A DNA stretch of 64,000 nucleotides from Microbispora hainanensis (lineage in GTDB: Bacteria > Actinomycetota > Actinomycetes > Streptosporangiales > Streptosporangiaceae), in NCBI RefSeq assembly GCF_006874475.1, contig NZ_VIRM01000019.1:1-64000 (forward strand), read 5' to 3'. This document shows, piece after piece, positions 55,309 through 64,000 of this stretch (positions within the stretch are counted from its first letter, which is position 1; each line of letters begins with the position of its first letter). Under the pieces are notes generated by a model. The model did not search any database. It was not told the origin of the DNA and saw only the letters and a program-made list of their open reading frames with translations. Made by a program: the position numbers and the translations under genes.

Positions 55309-57696
55309 GTGGTCGCGGGGGCGGTGACACGGCAGGTCGGCAACCTTCCGGCCGACCTGACGAGTTTCGTCGGCCGAAGGCGTGAGCTGGCCGAGATCAG
55401 GCGCCTGCTTTCCGTCTCACGCCTGGTGACCCTCACGGGCGTGGGCGGTGTGGGCAAGACCCGGCTGGCCCTGCGGGCCGCCGCCGAGCAGCGCCGCGCG
55501 TTCGACAGCGTCTGGCTGGTGGACCTCAGCACCGTCACCGATCCCGCGCTCGTGGCCGAGACGGTGGCGGCGACCATGGGCATACGGGACGAGTCGGCGG
55601 GCTGCCCGATGGACGCGCTGGAGCGGGTGCTCTCCTCGCAGCGGACCCTGCTCGTGCTGGACAACTGCGAACACCTGCGTGACGCCTGCGCCGTGCTCGC
55701 CGACCGGCTCCTGCGCGCGGCCCCCGAGCTGCGCATCCTCGCGACGAGCAGGCAGTCGCTCGGCATCATCGGCGAGCACCGGATGAAGATCTCGCCGCTG
55801 CCCGTCCCGGAGCCGGGCCGGCCGCTCAACCGCAGATCACTGGAGCTGTACGACGGGATCAGCCTGCTGACGGAACGGGCGGCGGCGGTCCAGCCCGGCT
55901 TCGCCGTCACCGAGGACAACCAGGCGGCCGTCGCCGAGCTGTGCCGCCAGCTCGACGGCATCCCCCTGGCCATCGAGCTCGCCGCCGTACGGCTGCGGGC
56001 CCTGTCGGTGAACGCGCTCGTCGAGCGCCTGCGCGACCGCTATCGTCTGCTCACCCGAGGCAGCAGTACGGCGGTGCCGCGTCAGCAGACCCTGCACGCG
56101 CTGGTCGACTGGAGCTTCCAGCTGCTGGCCCCGGCGGAGCGGACACTGTGGAGCCGCCTGTCGATCTTCCCCTCCCACTTCGACCTGGACGCCGTCGAGG
56201 CGGTGTGCACCGGCGGCGGCATCGAACGCGACGACGTGCTCGACCTGCTCGACGCGCTGCTGGACAAGTCGCTGCTCCTGCGCGAGGAGTACGAGGGCAC
56301 GGTGCGCTACCGCATGCTCGACACCCTGCGCGAGTTCGGCCGCATGCGGCTCAGCGGGCCCGCGGAGCGCCGGGCGCTCCAGCGGCGGCACCGGGACCAC
56401 TATTTCCTGCTGGCGCAGCAGGCGGCCGCCGAGTGGTTCGGCCCCGACCAGTCCTCCTGGCTCAGGCGGCTGAACCTGGAGCAGGCGAACATGCGCGCGG
56501 CGATGGACTTCTGCCTGCAGGAGCCCTGCGAGGCGGAGACCGGGCTGCGGATGGCGCTCTTCCTGGCCGAGCCCTGCTGGATGGGCAACGCGCACTACAA
56601 CGAGGGCCGCCACTGGCTCGACCGCATGCTGCGGGCGGCGCCCGAGCCCACCGCCCTGCGGGCGCTGGCGCTGTGCGCCGAAGCGAAACTGGTGCTCACC
56701 CAGGGCGACACCGAGGAGGGCAGGCGCCTGCTGGCCGAGTGCAGCGCGCTCGCCGAACGTCTGGACGACCCGGAGGTGCGCGCTCAGACCTGCCTTGTCG
56801 CCGGGCTGGCGGAGCACTTGGCCGGCGACTACGCGAAGGCGGTGCCGCTGCTGGAACAGGCCGCGGCGCGGGAGGAAGCCGTCGGCAACCTGATCGGCCT
56901 GCTGATCGCCCTGATCACGCTGGCTGCGGGTGTCGGCTACCTCGGCGACCGGACCCGCGCCACGGAGCTGTTCGAGCGTGCCCTCGCCCTGACCGAGGCC
57001 CACGGCGAGCGCTCCGGCCGGGCCTGGGTGTTCACGATCTTCGCCATCCACCTGTGGCAGTGCGGGGACAACGCCCGCGCGCTGGAGATGGCGCGCGAGG
57101 GTCTCCTGCTCGGCCGCGACCTGGGCGACCGGACCAACATCGCCACGAGCCTCGGGGTCATCGCCTGGGTGCAGGCCGGCGAAGGCCGGCACGCTCTCGC
57201 GGCCCGGCTTCTCGCGGCCTCCGAGGAGATCGGCCGTTGCGTGGGCCTGGCGCCGAGCCGCGACAAGCGCTTCGGCGAGTTCCACGACCGGTGCCTCACC
57301 GACCTCCGTACGAGGCTGGGCGACCGGGGCCTGAGCCGCGAGACCCGCAAGGGGCACCGGCTGACGATGCACGAGGCGATCGAGGAGGCGATCGGCGGCC
57401 CGGCCGAGCGCGAGCCGGCGCGCGTGGACGAGACGGTCGCGGAGGCCGAGCCCACGCCGCCCGAACGCCCGGCGGCGGCGCCGGCGGCCGAGCCGTCCCC
57501 GCTCACCCGGCGTGAGCAGGAGATCGCCGAGCTGATCGCCCAGGGACAGAGCAACAAGGAGATCGCCTGCTCTCTCGTCATCTCCCAGCGGACGGTGGAG
57601 GGCCACGTCGAGCACATCCTCGACAAGCTCGGCTTCGCGTCCCGGGCCCAGATCGCCGCCTGGATGGCCGCACGCGGGGCGGCCGGCAGGTCCTGA
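55309..57696 (+). CDS. LuxR-family regulator with AfsR/NB-ARC-like ATPase and TPR repeats
   Basis: The product is 795 residues from the GTG at 55309 (other GTGs at 55300 and 55324). LPADLTSFVGRRRELAEIRRLL introduces an ATPase with Walker A GVGGVGKTR (Lys50) and Walker B TLLVLDNCEHL, then LATSRQSLGI and GIPLAIELAAVRL, typical of the STAND group. A winged-helix segment (TLHALVDWSFQLL) and TPR-like repeats fill about 360-660. After a Pro/Glu linker the C-terminal LuxR HTH reads LTRREQEIAELIAQGQSNKEIACSLVISQRTVEGHVEHIL. It is a ligand-sensing transcriptional activator; the target may be the MFS gene downstream. Confidence 0.93.
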   Translation: MVAGAVTRQVGNLPADLTSFVGRRRELAEIRRLLSVSRLVTLTGVGGVGKTRLALRAAAEQRRAFDSVWLVDLSTVTDPALVAETVAATMGIRDESAGCPMDALERVLSSQRTLLVLDNCEHLRDACAVLADRLLRAAPELRILATSRQSLGIIGEHRMKISPLPVPEPGRPLNRRSLELYDGISLLTERAAAVQPGFAVTEDNQAAVAELCRQLDGIPLAIELAAVRLRALSVNALVERLRDRYRLLTRGSSTAVPRQQTLHALVDWSFQLLAPAERTLWSRLSIFPSHFDLDAVEAVCTGGGIERDDVLDLLDALLDKSLLLREEYEGTVRYRMLDTLREFGRMRLSGPAERRALQRRHRDHYFLLAQQAAAEWFGPDQSSWLRRLNLEQANMRAAMDFCLQEPCEAETGLRMALFLAEPCWMGNAHYNEGRHWLDRMLRAAPEPTALRALALCAEAKLVLTQGDTEEGRRLLAECSALAERLDDPEVRAQTCLVAGLAEHLAGDYAKAVPLLEQAAAREEAVGNLIGLLIALITLAAGVGYLGDRTRATELFERALALTEAHGERSGRAWVFTIFAIHLWQCGDNARALEMAREGLLLGRDLGDRTNIATSLGVIAWVQAGEGRHALAARLLAASEEIGRCVGLAPSRDKRFGEFHDRCLTDLRTRLGDRGLSRETRKGHRLTMHEAIEEAIGGPAEREPARVDETVAEAEPTPPERPAAAPAAEPSPLTRREQEIAELIAQGQSNKEIACSLVISQRTVEGHVEHILDKLGFASRAQIAAWMAARGAAGRS

Positions 57697-57709
57697 CCGG
57701 CCGACCCCA

Positions 57710-57738
57710 TTGACCGGGCGGGTGACGGCTCCTACGCT
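57710..57738 (+). promoter_or_regulatory. Promoter of the MFS transporter gene
   Basis: TTGACC (57710-57715) and TACGCT (57733-57738) are 17 nt apart, a good housekeeping-sigma promoter. The ATG at 57780 follows a leader of about 35 nt with GTGGAGG as ribosome site. Confidence 0.65.
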
Positions 57739-57779
57739 GGCCGAAACTTGAACCCCCCTCATGTTCGTGGAGGCCCACG

Positions 57780-59033
57780 ATGCCAGTAGAGGACACGGCG
57801 TCGGCGCGGGGCACGGCGCCCGCTCCCCGCGACCGGCAGGCGCGGCTCGCCACGTTCGCGGTGTTCTTCGTCCAGGGCCTCACCTTCGCCACGCTGCTCA
57901 CCCAGGTGGCGGCGCTGCAGAAGAAGCACGGCCTGACCGACGGCGAGCTGACCATCCTGCTCCTCGTCGTCCCGGTCATAGCAGGGGCCGGAAGCGCACT
58001 CGCCGGCGCCGCCGCGTCGCGGTGGGGCAGCCGCCTGATCCTGCGCGTGGTGCAGCCGCTCGCCTGCGCCGCCGTCGTGCTCGCGGGCCTCGCCCCCAAC
58101 GTCCCCATGCTGGTGGCGGCCAACATCCTGTTCGGCCTCGGCCTTGGCGGGGTGGACGCGGGCATGAACATGCAGGGCGTCGCGGTCGAACGCGAGTATG
58201 GCCGGGCGGTGCTCACCGGGTTTCACGCGCTGTGGAGCGTGGCGGCGGTCATCGGCTCGGTGTGGGCCTCCGCGGCGGCCACACTCGATCTCGGCCTGCC
58301 CGTCACGTTCGCCATCGCCCTCGTGCCGGCCGCCGCCGTCTCCGTCCTAGCGTCGCTCTGGCTCTACCGGCCCGAGGAGGAGCACCGCGCGGTCCCGGCC
58401 CCCGCCGCGACCACGGGCGAGACCGCGGGCGCGGCCAAGCCGGCCGGGGTCGCGTGGCGCCCGATCATCCCTCTGTGCCTCGCGATGGCGTTCCTCTACG
58501 TCGGCGACTCGTCGATCTCCAACTTCGGCACGGTCTTCATGGACAAGGTCGTGCACGCATCGGCGACCGTGATCCCGCTGGCCCTGGGGGCCTACCAGCT
58601 CACCACGTTCCTGGTGCGGGTCGGCGGCGACTTCGCGGTGCGCCGGTGGGGCCCGGCGGCCATCGTGCGCGCCGGAGGCACCGTCGCGACTCTGGGCTTC
58701 GTCGCCATCGTGGCCGCGCCGACGGTGCCGCTGGCGATCGCGGGCTTCGCCCTCACCGGGATCGGCCTGTCCGTCGTCGCCCCGCAGTCGTTCTCCGCGG
58801 CCGGCCGCCTCGACCCCGCGGGCACCGGCGTGGCGATCGCCCGCGTCAACATGTTCAACTACGTGGGGTTCATCGTCGGAGCCGCGCTCGTCGGCGGCCT
58901 CGCCGACGCCTCCGGCTTCCGGGTCGCCTTCGGCGCGCCGCTCGTCCTCGCCGCCGCGATCATCCTGCTCGCACGCGGCTTCCAGCCGCGCGAGGCCGAA
59001 CCGGCCACCGCGACCACCGTCGTCACCCCCTGA
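57780..59033 (+). CDS. Major facilitator superfamily transporter (YbjJ-like)
   Basis: The product is 417 residues with 12 predicted membrane helices in two halves, separated by a charged loop at about 195-225 (PEEEHRAVPAPAATTGETAGAA). NILFGLGLGGVDAGMNMQGVAVEREYGRAVLTGFHALWS and the symmetrical second half resemble the YbjJ-like MFS group. The substrate is unknown. Its 3' end overlaps the convergent MocR gene by 11 bp. Confidence 0.9.
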   Translation: MPVEDTASARGTAPAPRDRQARLATFAVFFVQGLTFATLLTQVAALQKKHGLTDGELTILLLVVPVIAGAGSALAGAAASRWGSRLILRVVQPLACAAVVLAGLAPNVPMLVAANILFGLGLGGVDAGMNMQGVAVEREYGRAVLTGFHALWSVAAVIGSVWASAAATLDLGLPVTFAIALVPAAAVSVLASLWLYRPEEEHRAVPAPAATTGETAGAAKPAGVAWRPIIPLCLAMAFLYVGDSSISNFGTVFMDKVVHASATVIPLALGAYQLTTFLVRVGGDFAVRRWGPAAIVRAGGTVATLGFVAIVAAPTVPLAIAGFALTGIGLSVVAPQSFSAAGRLDPAGTGVAIARVNMFNYVGFIVGAALVGGLADASGFRVAFGAPLVLAAAIILLARGFQPREAEPATATTVVTP

Positions 59034-60455
59034 CGTCCCCTCCGGCGTTCTTCGCCAGGACGCGTACGGCCTCGGCGACGCGGTGGGCGGGCAGGCGGGC
59101 GAAGCCGATCACCAGCCCCGGCGATCCGTGCGCCGAGGTCACGACCTCCGCGGACAGGCCCGCGGCGCGGGCGGCCTCGGCCAGGCCGGACGGATCACTC
59201 CCGTCCTCGGCGTCCATCTCGGCGTACAGGTGCAGCCCGGCGGAGATGCCGCGCACGGTCATCCTGGGCAGGTGCTCGGCCAGGGCGCCGACGAGGGCGT
59301 CCCTGCGCCGCCGATATTCCCGGCGCACCCGGCGCAGGTGCCGGTCGTACGCCCCGCCCTCGATCAGGTGGGCGAACACGTACTGGTCGATGACCGGCGA
59401 GCCGAGGTCGGACTCGCCGCGCGCGAGCCGTACGGCACGGGCGACGTGCGGGGGCGCCGCGATCCAGCCGAGCCGCAGCCCCGGGGCGAGGGCCTTGCTC
59501 ACGCTGCCGGCGAGCACGACCCGGTCGGGCGCGAGACCCTGCAGGCATCCGACGGGGTCGCGGTCGAAGCGGAACTCGGCGTCGTAGTCGTCTTCGAGCA
59601 CGAGGGCGCCCGTGCGGGCCGCCCACTCGACCAGCGCGGCGCGGCGGGCCGGGGACAGCACGACCCCGGTCGGATATTGGTGCGCGGGCGTGACCACCAC
59701 GGCGTCGGCGTCGTCCGGCAGGGCCCCGACGACGATCCCTTCATGGTCGACGGGCACGGGGACGATCTCCGCCTCGGCCCGCCGGAGCAGCGGAAGCATG
59801 CGCGTGCTCGTCGGGTCTTCGACGGCCAGGACGATGCGCCGGCCCCGGTCGAGCACCAGGGCCTCGACGACGAGGCTCATCCCCTGAGCCACCCCGGTCA
59901 TGATCACCAGGTCGTCCGGCGAGGCGTCGGCCGCGCGCACCCGGCCGAGATATGCGGCGAGCTCGCGGCGCAGGGCGGGCACGCCGCCGGGATCGCCGTA
60001 GTCGAGCCCGTCGTTGGGCAGCAGGGCCAGCACGTGCCGGACGGCGGCGAGCCATGCCTGCCGGGGAAACAGGCCGAGGTCCGGAGACGTGGGCCGATGG
60101 TCATAGTGGGGCCGGCCGTCCTCCCGCCGGTCTCCCGGCCGCTCTCCCGGCCGCTCTCCCGGCCGCTCGGAGGCGGCCTGCCGCCCGGCCCCCGCCGCGC
60201 CCGCCGCCGCGACCCTTGCCGCGACCCTGGTGCCGGCGCCCGTTTTCGATTCGAGAAGTCCCTCGGCCACGAGCTGCTCGTACGCCTCGACCACGACGCC
60301 GCGCGACAGGCCGAGATCGCGGGCGAGTCACGGGTGGCGGGAATGCGGGCGCCGGGGACGAGCCGCCCGTGCCGGACCGCCTCGCGCAGCTCGCGGGCGA
60401 TCTGCCCGGCGAGCCCGCCGGCGTCCCTGTCGACCACGAGATGAAGATCGGCCAT
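59023..60455 (-). pseudogene. MocR/GntR-type regulator (aminotransferase-like), frameshifted
   Basis: The ATG at 60455 starts MADLHLVVDRDAGGLAGQIARELREAVRHGRLVPGARIPATRD, the GntR HTH start. The rest of the HTH (ARDLGLSRGVVVEAYEQLVAEGLLESKTGAGTRV) and the whole aminotransferase-like domain (GDPGGVPALRRELAAYLGRVR, TPAHQYPTGVVLSPARR, LVLEDDYDAEFRFD and SVSKALAPGLRLGW with the PLP Lys) are in another frame. Adding one base near 60327 (GAC-TCGCC to GACCTCGCC) restores RDLARDLGLSRG. The length is 3n+2. The linker has ERPG repeats. MocR proteins regulate PLP or transport genes; the divergent EamA gene is the likely target. Confidence 0.82.
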
Positions 60456-60521
60456 TGGTCCACTCTAACGGCGGCCGATTGGACCAGGAGCCAGGACCAA
60501 GTCATCCCTAGCATCCCTCGC

Positions 60522-61505
60522 ATGAACACTCATGTGGCCGGAGCCGCGGGTGCGATGTTCCTCGTGGGGACGTTGGCGGCGGTCTCCGGCGTCATCGCGG
60601 ACTATCCGGTCTATGGAGGGCAGGCGGTCCGCTACGCCCTCGCCGCCGTGGTCATGCTCGCCGTCGCCCGGACGCGCGGCCTCGGCTACGTACGGCTCCG
60701 GCCGCGCCAGTGGGGGTTGCTCGTCGCGATAGCCCTGACGGGGCTCCTGCTGTTCAACCTCTGCGTGGTCGAGGCGAATCGCGCGGCCGGGCCCGCGCTG
60801 CCCGGCATCGTCCTCGGCACCGTGCCGCTGGCGCTCGCCCTGGTGGGCCCGATCTTCACCGGCGCCCGGCCCTCCCCGCGCGTCGTGGCCGCGGGTCTGG
60901 TGGTGGCCGCCGGGGCCACCCTGGCGACCGGCGCCGGCAGCGGGAATCTGCCCGGCCTGCTGTGGTCTCTGGGCGCCCTGGTCTGCGAGCTGTGCTTCTC
61001 GCTGCTGGCCCTGCCGCTGCTGCCGCTGATCGGCCCCCTCAGGCTGTCGGCGTGGACGGCGGCGCTGTCGGTGCCGTTCCTGCTGGTCACCGGCCTCGTC
61101 CTGGACGGCCGTGACGTGCTGCGTGCCCCGACCGCCGCGGAGGCGGGCGGTCTCGCCTACCTCGCGCTGGTGGTGACGACCGTGGCGTTCTTCCTGTGGT
61201 ATCGCTCGCTGCCCCACCTGGGCCCGGACCGGGCCGGGCTGTTCGCCGGGGTGGTCCCCGTCGGCGCGCTCGCCACAGCCGCCCTTCTGGGGGTCGCCGT
61301 CCCCTCAGCGGCCGACCTGGCGGGAGCGGCTCTCGTGATCAGCGGGATCGCCCTCGGGCTCCGGTCGCCCGCTCGGCCTGTTCGGGGCGCTCGGTCTCCG
61401 CGGTCCGCTCGGCCTGTTCGGGGCGCTCGGTCTCCGCGGTCCGCTCGGCCGGCGGCGGCTCCTCGCGCGGCGTCCGCCGCCCCCCGGGAGGGCTCCACCA
61501 GGTGA
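60522..61505 (+). CDS. EamA/DMT-family transporter
   Basis: The product is 327 residues with ten hydrophobic segments and the two EamA halves: FLVGTLAAVSGVIADYPVYGGQAVRYALAAVVML and LGALVCELCFSLLALPLL. Such carriers export amino acids or other metabolites. It is divergent from the MocR regulator with 66 bp between starts, a common regulator-target layout. The last ~50 residues (RPVRGARSPRSARP repeats) lie beyond the transporter fold and are antisense to the small gene at 61339. Confidence 0.88.
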   Translation: MNTHVAGAAGAMFLVGTLAAVSGVIADYPVYGGQAVRYALAAVVMLAVARTRGLGYVRLRPRQWGLLVAIALTGLLLFNLCVVEANRAAGPALPGIVLGTVPLALALVGPIFTGARPSPRVVAAGLVVAAGATLATGAGSGNLPGLLWSLGALVCELCFSLLALPLLPLIGPLRLSAWTAALSVPFLLVTGLVLDGRDVLRAPTAAEAGGLAYLALVVTTVAFFLWYRSLPHLGPDRAGLFAGVVPVGALATAALLGVAVPSAADLAGAALVISGIALGLRSPARPVRGARSPRSARPVRGARSPRSARPAAAPRAASAAPREGSTR

Positions 61506-61611
61506 TGTCGCCCTCCTTGACCTGCCGCAACACAAGCGTCAGCAGCGACACCGCCAGGCCCACGAGAATGCCGATCGCGAAGACGACCATGACCCACACT
61601 TCGCCATGCAT
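61339..61611 (-). CDS. Small membrane protein with charged repeat tail
   Basis: The product is 90 residues; the ATG at 61611 follows GGAGGGGCC. One membrane helix (about 7-27, VMVVFAIGILVGLAVSLLTLVL) is followed by a cytoplasmic tail with two copies of a 12-residue unit, RTAETERPEQAE. I do not recognise a family. The last 167 bp overlap the EamA gene on the other strand, and the 36-nt repeat pair lies in the overlap. Good start signals support it as a gene. Confidence 0.65.
   Translation of the reverse strand: MHGEVWVMVVFAIGILVGLAVSLLTLVLRQVKEGDITWWSPPGGRRTPREEPPPAERTAETERPEQAERTAETERPEQAERATGARGRSR
61371..61442. repeat. Two exact 36-nt units in a convergent gene overlap
   Basis: The units begin GCTCGGCCTGTTCGGGGCGC at 61371 and 61407 and are identical over 36 nt. 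They encode RTAETERPEQAE repeats on the minus strand and RPVRGARSPRSA on the plus strand. Confidence 0.9.
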
Positions 61612-61803
61612 GGCCCCTCCCCTCTCTGTCCTCTGTCTTAATTATCCCGCTTTATGGTCGAATATTCGGTTTGAAGTTATTCAAAACGCACGCATGGCCC
61701 GGACATGATGACCGTCGCCCGCGAGCCGTACGCTGTGCAAAGACCATGGGCGGTCCGCGGGGCGGGCACGCCCGACCAGGCAGACCACGAGGAACCGAGG
61801 ACG

Positions 61804-63456
61804 ATGCCGGAGTTCGACTACACCGACCTGCTCCCGCTTGGACCGGACGAGACGGAGTACCGCCTGATCACCAGCGAGGGGGTGCGGGTCACCGAGGCCG
61901 CCGGGCGCAGGTTCCTGGAGGTCGAGCCGGAGGCCCTGCGGCTGCTCACCGAGACCGCGATCCACGACATCTCGCACTACCTGCGGGCCTCCCACCTGGC
62001 CCAGCTCCGCAAGATCGTCGACGACCCCGAGTCGAGCGGCAACGACCGCTTCGTCGCCCTCGACCTGCTCAAGAACGCGAGCATCTCGGCCGGCGGGGTG
62101 CTGCCGATGTGCCAGGACACCGGCACCGCGATCGTCATGGGCAAGCGCGGCAGGCACGTGCTGACCGACGGACGCGACGCCGAGCACCTCAGCCGCGGCG
62201 TCTACGACGCCTACACCAAGCTCAACCTGCGCTACTCCCAGATGGCCCCGCTGACCATGTGGGACGAGAAGAACACCGGCTCCAACCTGCCGGCCCAGAT
62301 CGAGCTGTACGCCGAGGACCCCAACGGCCACCCGGACGAGTACAAGTTCCTGTTCATGGCCAAGGGCGGCGGCTCGGCCAACAAGTCGTTCCTCTACCAG
62401 GAGACCAAGGCGGTGCTCAACGAGAAGCGCATGCTCGCCTTCCTGGAGGAGAAGATCCGCTCGCTCGGCACCGCCGCCTGCCCGCCGTACCATCTCGCGA
62501 TCGTCGTGGGCGGCACCAGCGCGGAGTACGCCCTGAAGACCGCGAAGTACGCCTCGGCCCGCTATCTCGACTCCATCCCCACCGAGGGCTCCCCGAGCGG
62601 GCACGGCTTCCGCGACCTGGAGATGGAGAAGAAGGTCTTCGAGCTGACCCAGAAGCTGGGCATCGGCGCGCAGTTCGGCGGCAAGTACTTCTGCCACGAC
62701 GTACGCGTCATCCGGCTGCCCAGGCACGGCGCGTCGTGCCCGGTCGCCATCGCGGTGAGCTGCAGCGCCGACCGGCAGGCGCTCGCCAAGATCACGCCGG
62801 AGGGCGTCTTCCTCGAACAGCTGGAGACCGACCCCGCCCGCTTCCTGCCCGACACGACGGACGAGCACCTCGGCGGCGACGTGGTCGGCATCGACCTCAA
62901 CCGCCCGATGCCGGAGATCCTCGCCGAGCTGAGCAAATATCCGGTGAAGACCCGGCTGTCGCTCACCGGCCCCCTCGTCGTGGCCCGCGACATCGCCCAC
63001 GCGAAGATCGCCGAGCGGCTCGACGCCGGCGAGGACATGCCGCAGTACATGAAGGACCACGCCGTCTACTACGCCGGCCCGGCCAAGACCCCCGAGGGCT
63101 ACGCGTCCGGCTCCTTCGGCCCCACCACCGCCGGGCGGATGGACTCGTACGTCGAGCGCTTCCAGGCGGCGGGCGGCTCGATGGTGATGCTGGCCAAGGG
63201 CAACCGGTCGAAGCAGGTCACCGAGGCGTGCCAGAAGTACGGCGGCTTCTATCTCGGCTCGATCGGCGGCCCGGCCGCCCGGCTGGCCCAGGACTGCATC
63301 AAGAAGGTCGAGGTCCTGGAATATCCGGAGCTGGGAATGGAGGCGGTCTGGAAGATCGAAGTCGTGGACTTCCCGGCCTTCATCGTCGTCGACGACAAGG
63401 GTGACGATTTCTTCGCCGACACGACCGGTCCCGTCCTTACCATCGGGAGGCGCTGA
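61804..63456 (+). CDS. Class I fumarate hydratase ([4Fe-4S])
   Basis: The product is 550 residues from the ATG at 61804; an ATG at 61705 would add a leader unlike the family. Motifs of iron-sulfur fumarases: [20 protein letters not shown] with the cluster Cys, [57 protein letters not shown] and [27 protein letters not shown]. The C-terminal beta domain has [20 protein letters not shown] and [12 protein letters not shown]. It converts fumarate to malate, using the product of the two succinate dehydrogenases in this window. Mycobacteria have a class II enzyme at the matching position. Confidence 0.95.
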   Translation: MPEFDYTDLLPLGPDETEYRLITSEGVRVTEAAGRRFLEVEPEALRLLTETAIHDISHYLRASHLAQLRKIVDDPESSGNDRFVALDLLKNASISAGGVLPMCQDTGTAIVMGKRGRHVLTDGRDAEHLSRGVYDAYTKLNLRYSQMAPLTMWDEKNTGSNLPAQIELYAEDPNGHPDEYKFLFMAKGGGSANKSFLYQETKAVLNEKRMLAFLEEKIRSLGTAACPPYHLAIVVGGTSAEYALKTAKYASARYLDSIPTEGSPSGHGFRDLEMEKKVFELTQKLGIGAQFGGKYFCHDVRVIRLPRHGASCPVAIAVSCSADRQALAKITPEGVFLEQLETDPARFLPDTTDEHLGGDVVGIDLNRPMPEILAELSKYPVKTRLSLTGPLVVARDIAHAKIAERLDAGEDMPQYMKDHAVYYAGPAKTPEGYASGSFGPTTAGRMDSYVERFQAAGGSMVMLAKGNRSKQVTEACQKYGGFYLGSIGGPAARLAQDCIKKVEVLEYPELGMEAVWKIEVVDFPAFIVVDDKGDDFFADTTGPVLTIGRR

Positions 63457-63554
63457 TCTGCGGGGAGGTTGTCAGGATCTTTGACAGAAGATCTCAACAA
63501 TTTCCCGGCATGGTCTCTACAGGTCGCACTACACAAATCGGTAAGCTGCCACCC

Positions 63555-64000
63555 ATGCGTGCGCCGTCCGGATACTTGCTAGCCGCGCGCTATCGGCTGA
63601 TCGAGCCGGTCGGGCGCGGCGGGATGGGCACTGTGTGGCGCGCGCGTGACGAGCTGCTCGACCGCGAGGTGGCTGTCAAGGAGGTGCGGCTCCCGCTGGT
63701 CCTCGACGAGGAGCTGCGGGCGGAGCTGTGCGCGCGCACCGAACGCGAGGGCCGGGCGACCGCCATGGTCGCCCATCCCTCGGTCATCACGGTCTTCGAC
63801 GTCATCACCGAGGACGACCGTCCCTGGATCGTGATGGAGCTGCTCAGGGCGCGGTCGCTGGAGGAGCTGATCCGCCAGGAGGGCCCGCTGCCGCCGCGCC
63901 GGGTGGCCGACATCGGCCGGCAGGTGCTCGGCGCGCTGCGCGCCGTCCACGCCAAGGGCATCCTGCACCGGGACGTGAAGCCCAGCAACGTGCTGGTGAC
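63555..64000 (+). CDS. Ser/Thr protein kinase, N-terminal part (runs off the window)
   Basis: The frame is open from the ATG at 63555 to the window end (148 residues). LAARYRLIEPVGRGGMGTVWRARD is the glycine loop, Lys42 in VAVKEV the ATP-binding Lys, and HRDVKPSN (138-145) the catalytic loop, all intact. This is a PknB-type actinobacterial kinase. The TAAGCT hexamer at 63542-63547, 7 nt before the ATG, could be the -10 of a leaderless messenger. Confidence 0.93.
   Translation, partial: MRAPSGYLLAARYRLIEPVGRGGMGTVWRARDELLDREVAVKEVRLPLVLDEELRAELCARTEREGRATAMVAHPSVITVFDVITEDDRPWIVMELLRARSLEELIRQEGPLPPRRVADIGRQVLGALRAVHAKGILHRDVKPSNVLV

Overview
The window is about 70% G+C, uses many GTG and TTG starts, and carries mycothiol biosynthesis (mshB), two-component/PP2C/STAS signalling, a Ser/Thr kinase, an ECF sigma factor and the actinobacterial block ychF - DUF6542 - ispH - xseA - xseB - DUF4245 - glpX - fumarase, which has the same order in Mycobacterium tuberculosis. 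It is a chromosomal segment of a high-GC actinomycete. A secreted GH59 enzyme with a ricin-type lectin and the general gene style suggest Streptosporangiales, which is an inference. I saw no rRNA, tRNA, CRISPR array, integrase, transposase or phage genes.

Layout. 1-4785: tail of a DUF222/HNH protein, a frameshifted rraA, a UlaG-like metallo-hydrolase, two small membrane proteins and mshB. 4828-11303: an S9 prolyl-oligopeptidase-type enzyme, a two-gene heterodimeric ABC exporter, and a divergent small HTH gene plus a Clp-N-domain protein with two palindromic operators between the units. 11333-23865: a respiration and signalling zone. Two STAS proteins, a minus-strand sdhCAB operon (type-B anchor), a LysR regulator with two T-N11-A palindromes in the shared intergenic region, a phosphatase/kinase/response-regulator operon, and a second plus-strand sdhCAB operon of the mycobacterial Sdh1 type, closed by a strong terminator.

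24022-36328: a compact minus-strand operon resembling the membrane part of a Gram-positive conjugation (type IV secretion) machine: a TcpC-like protein, a small two-TM protein, a TcpE-like domain fused to a degenerate MinD/ParA-type ATPase, a VirB4-like ATPase, a VirB6/TrbL-like membrane protein, an NTF2-like membrane protein and a lysozyme/NlpC-P60 protein, followed by a Nudix gene and a mucin-like single-TM protein. No relaxase, FtsK-type coupling protein or integrase is present in the window. 36682-39739: a secreted coiled-coil/repeat protein, an ECF sigma factor (start affected by a G-tract) with a membrane regulator, and a GNAT acetyltransferase. 40080-42497: the secreted GH59 enzyme.

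42542-64000: the conserved block, interrupted by asnB, the remnants of a divergent flavin-monooxygenase/TetR pair that has lost both 5' halves, another TetR, a large LuxR-family ATPase regulator, an MFS transporter, a frameshifted MocR regulator, an EamA transporter and a small membrane protein. It ends in a class I fumarase and the start of a Ser/Thr kinase.

Recurring themes are TCA-cycle respiration (two succinate dehydrogenases and a fumarase), partner-switching signalling, short 10-15 nt tandem repeats in genes and at gene ends, and three apparent single-base frameshifts (rraA, ECF sigma, MocR) that may be real or sequence errors.
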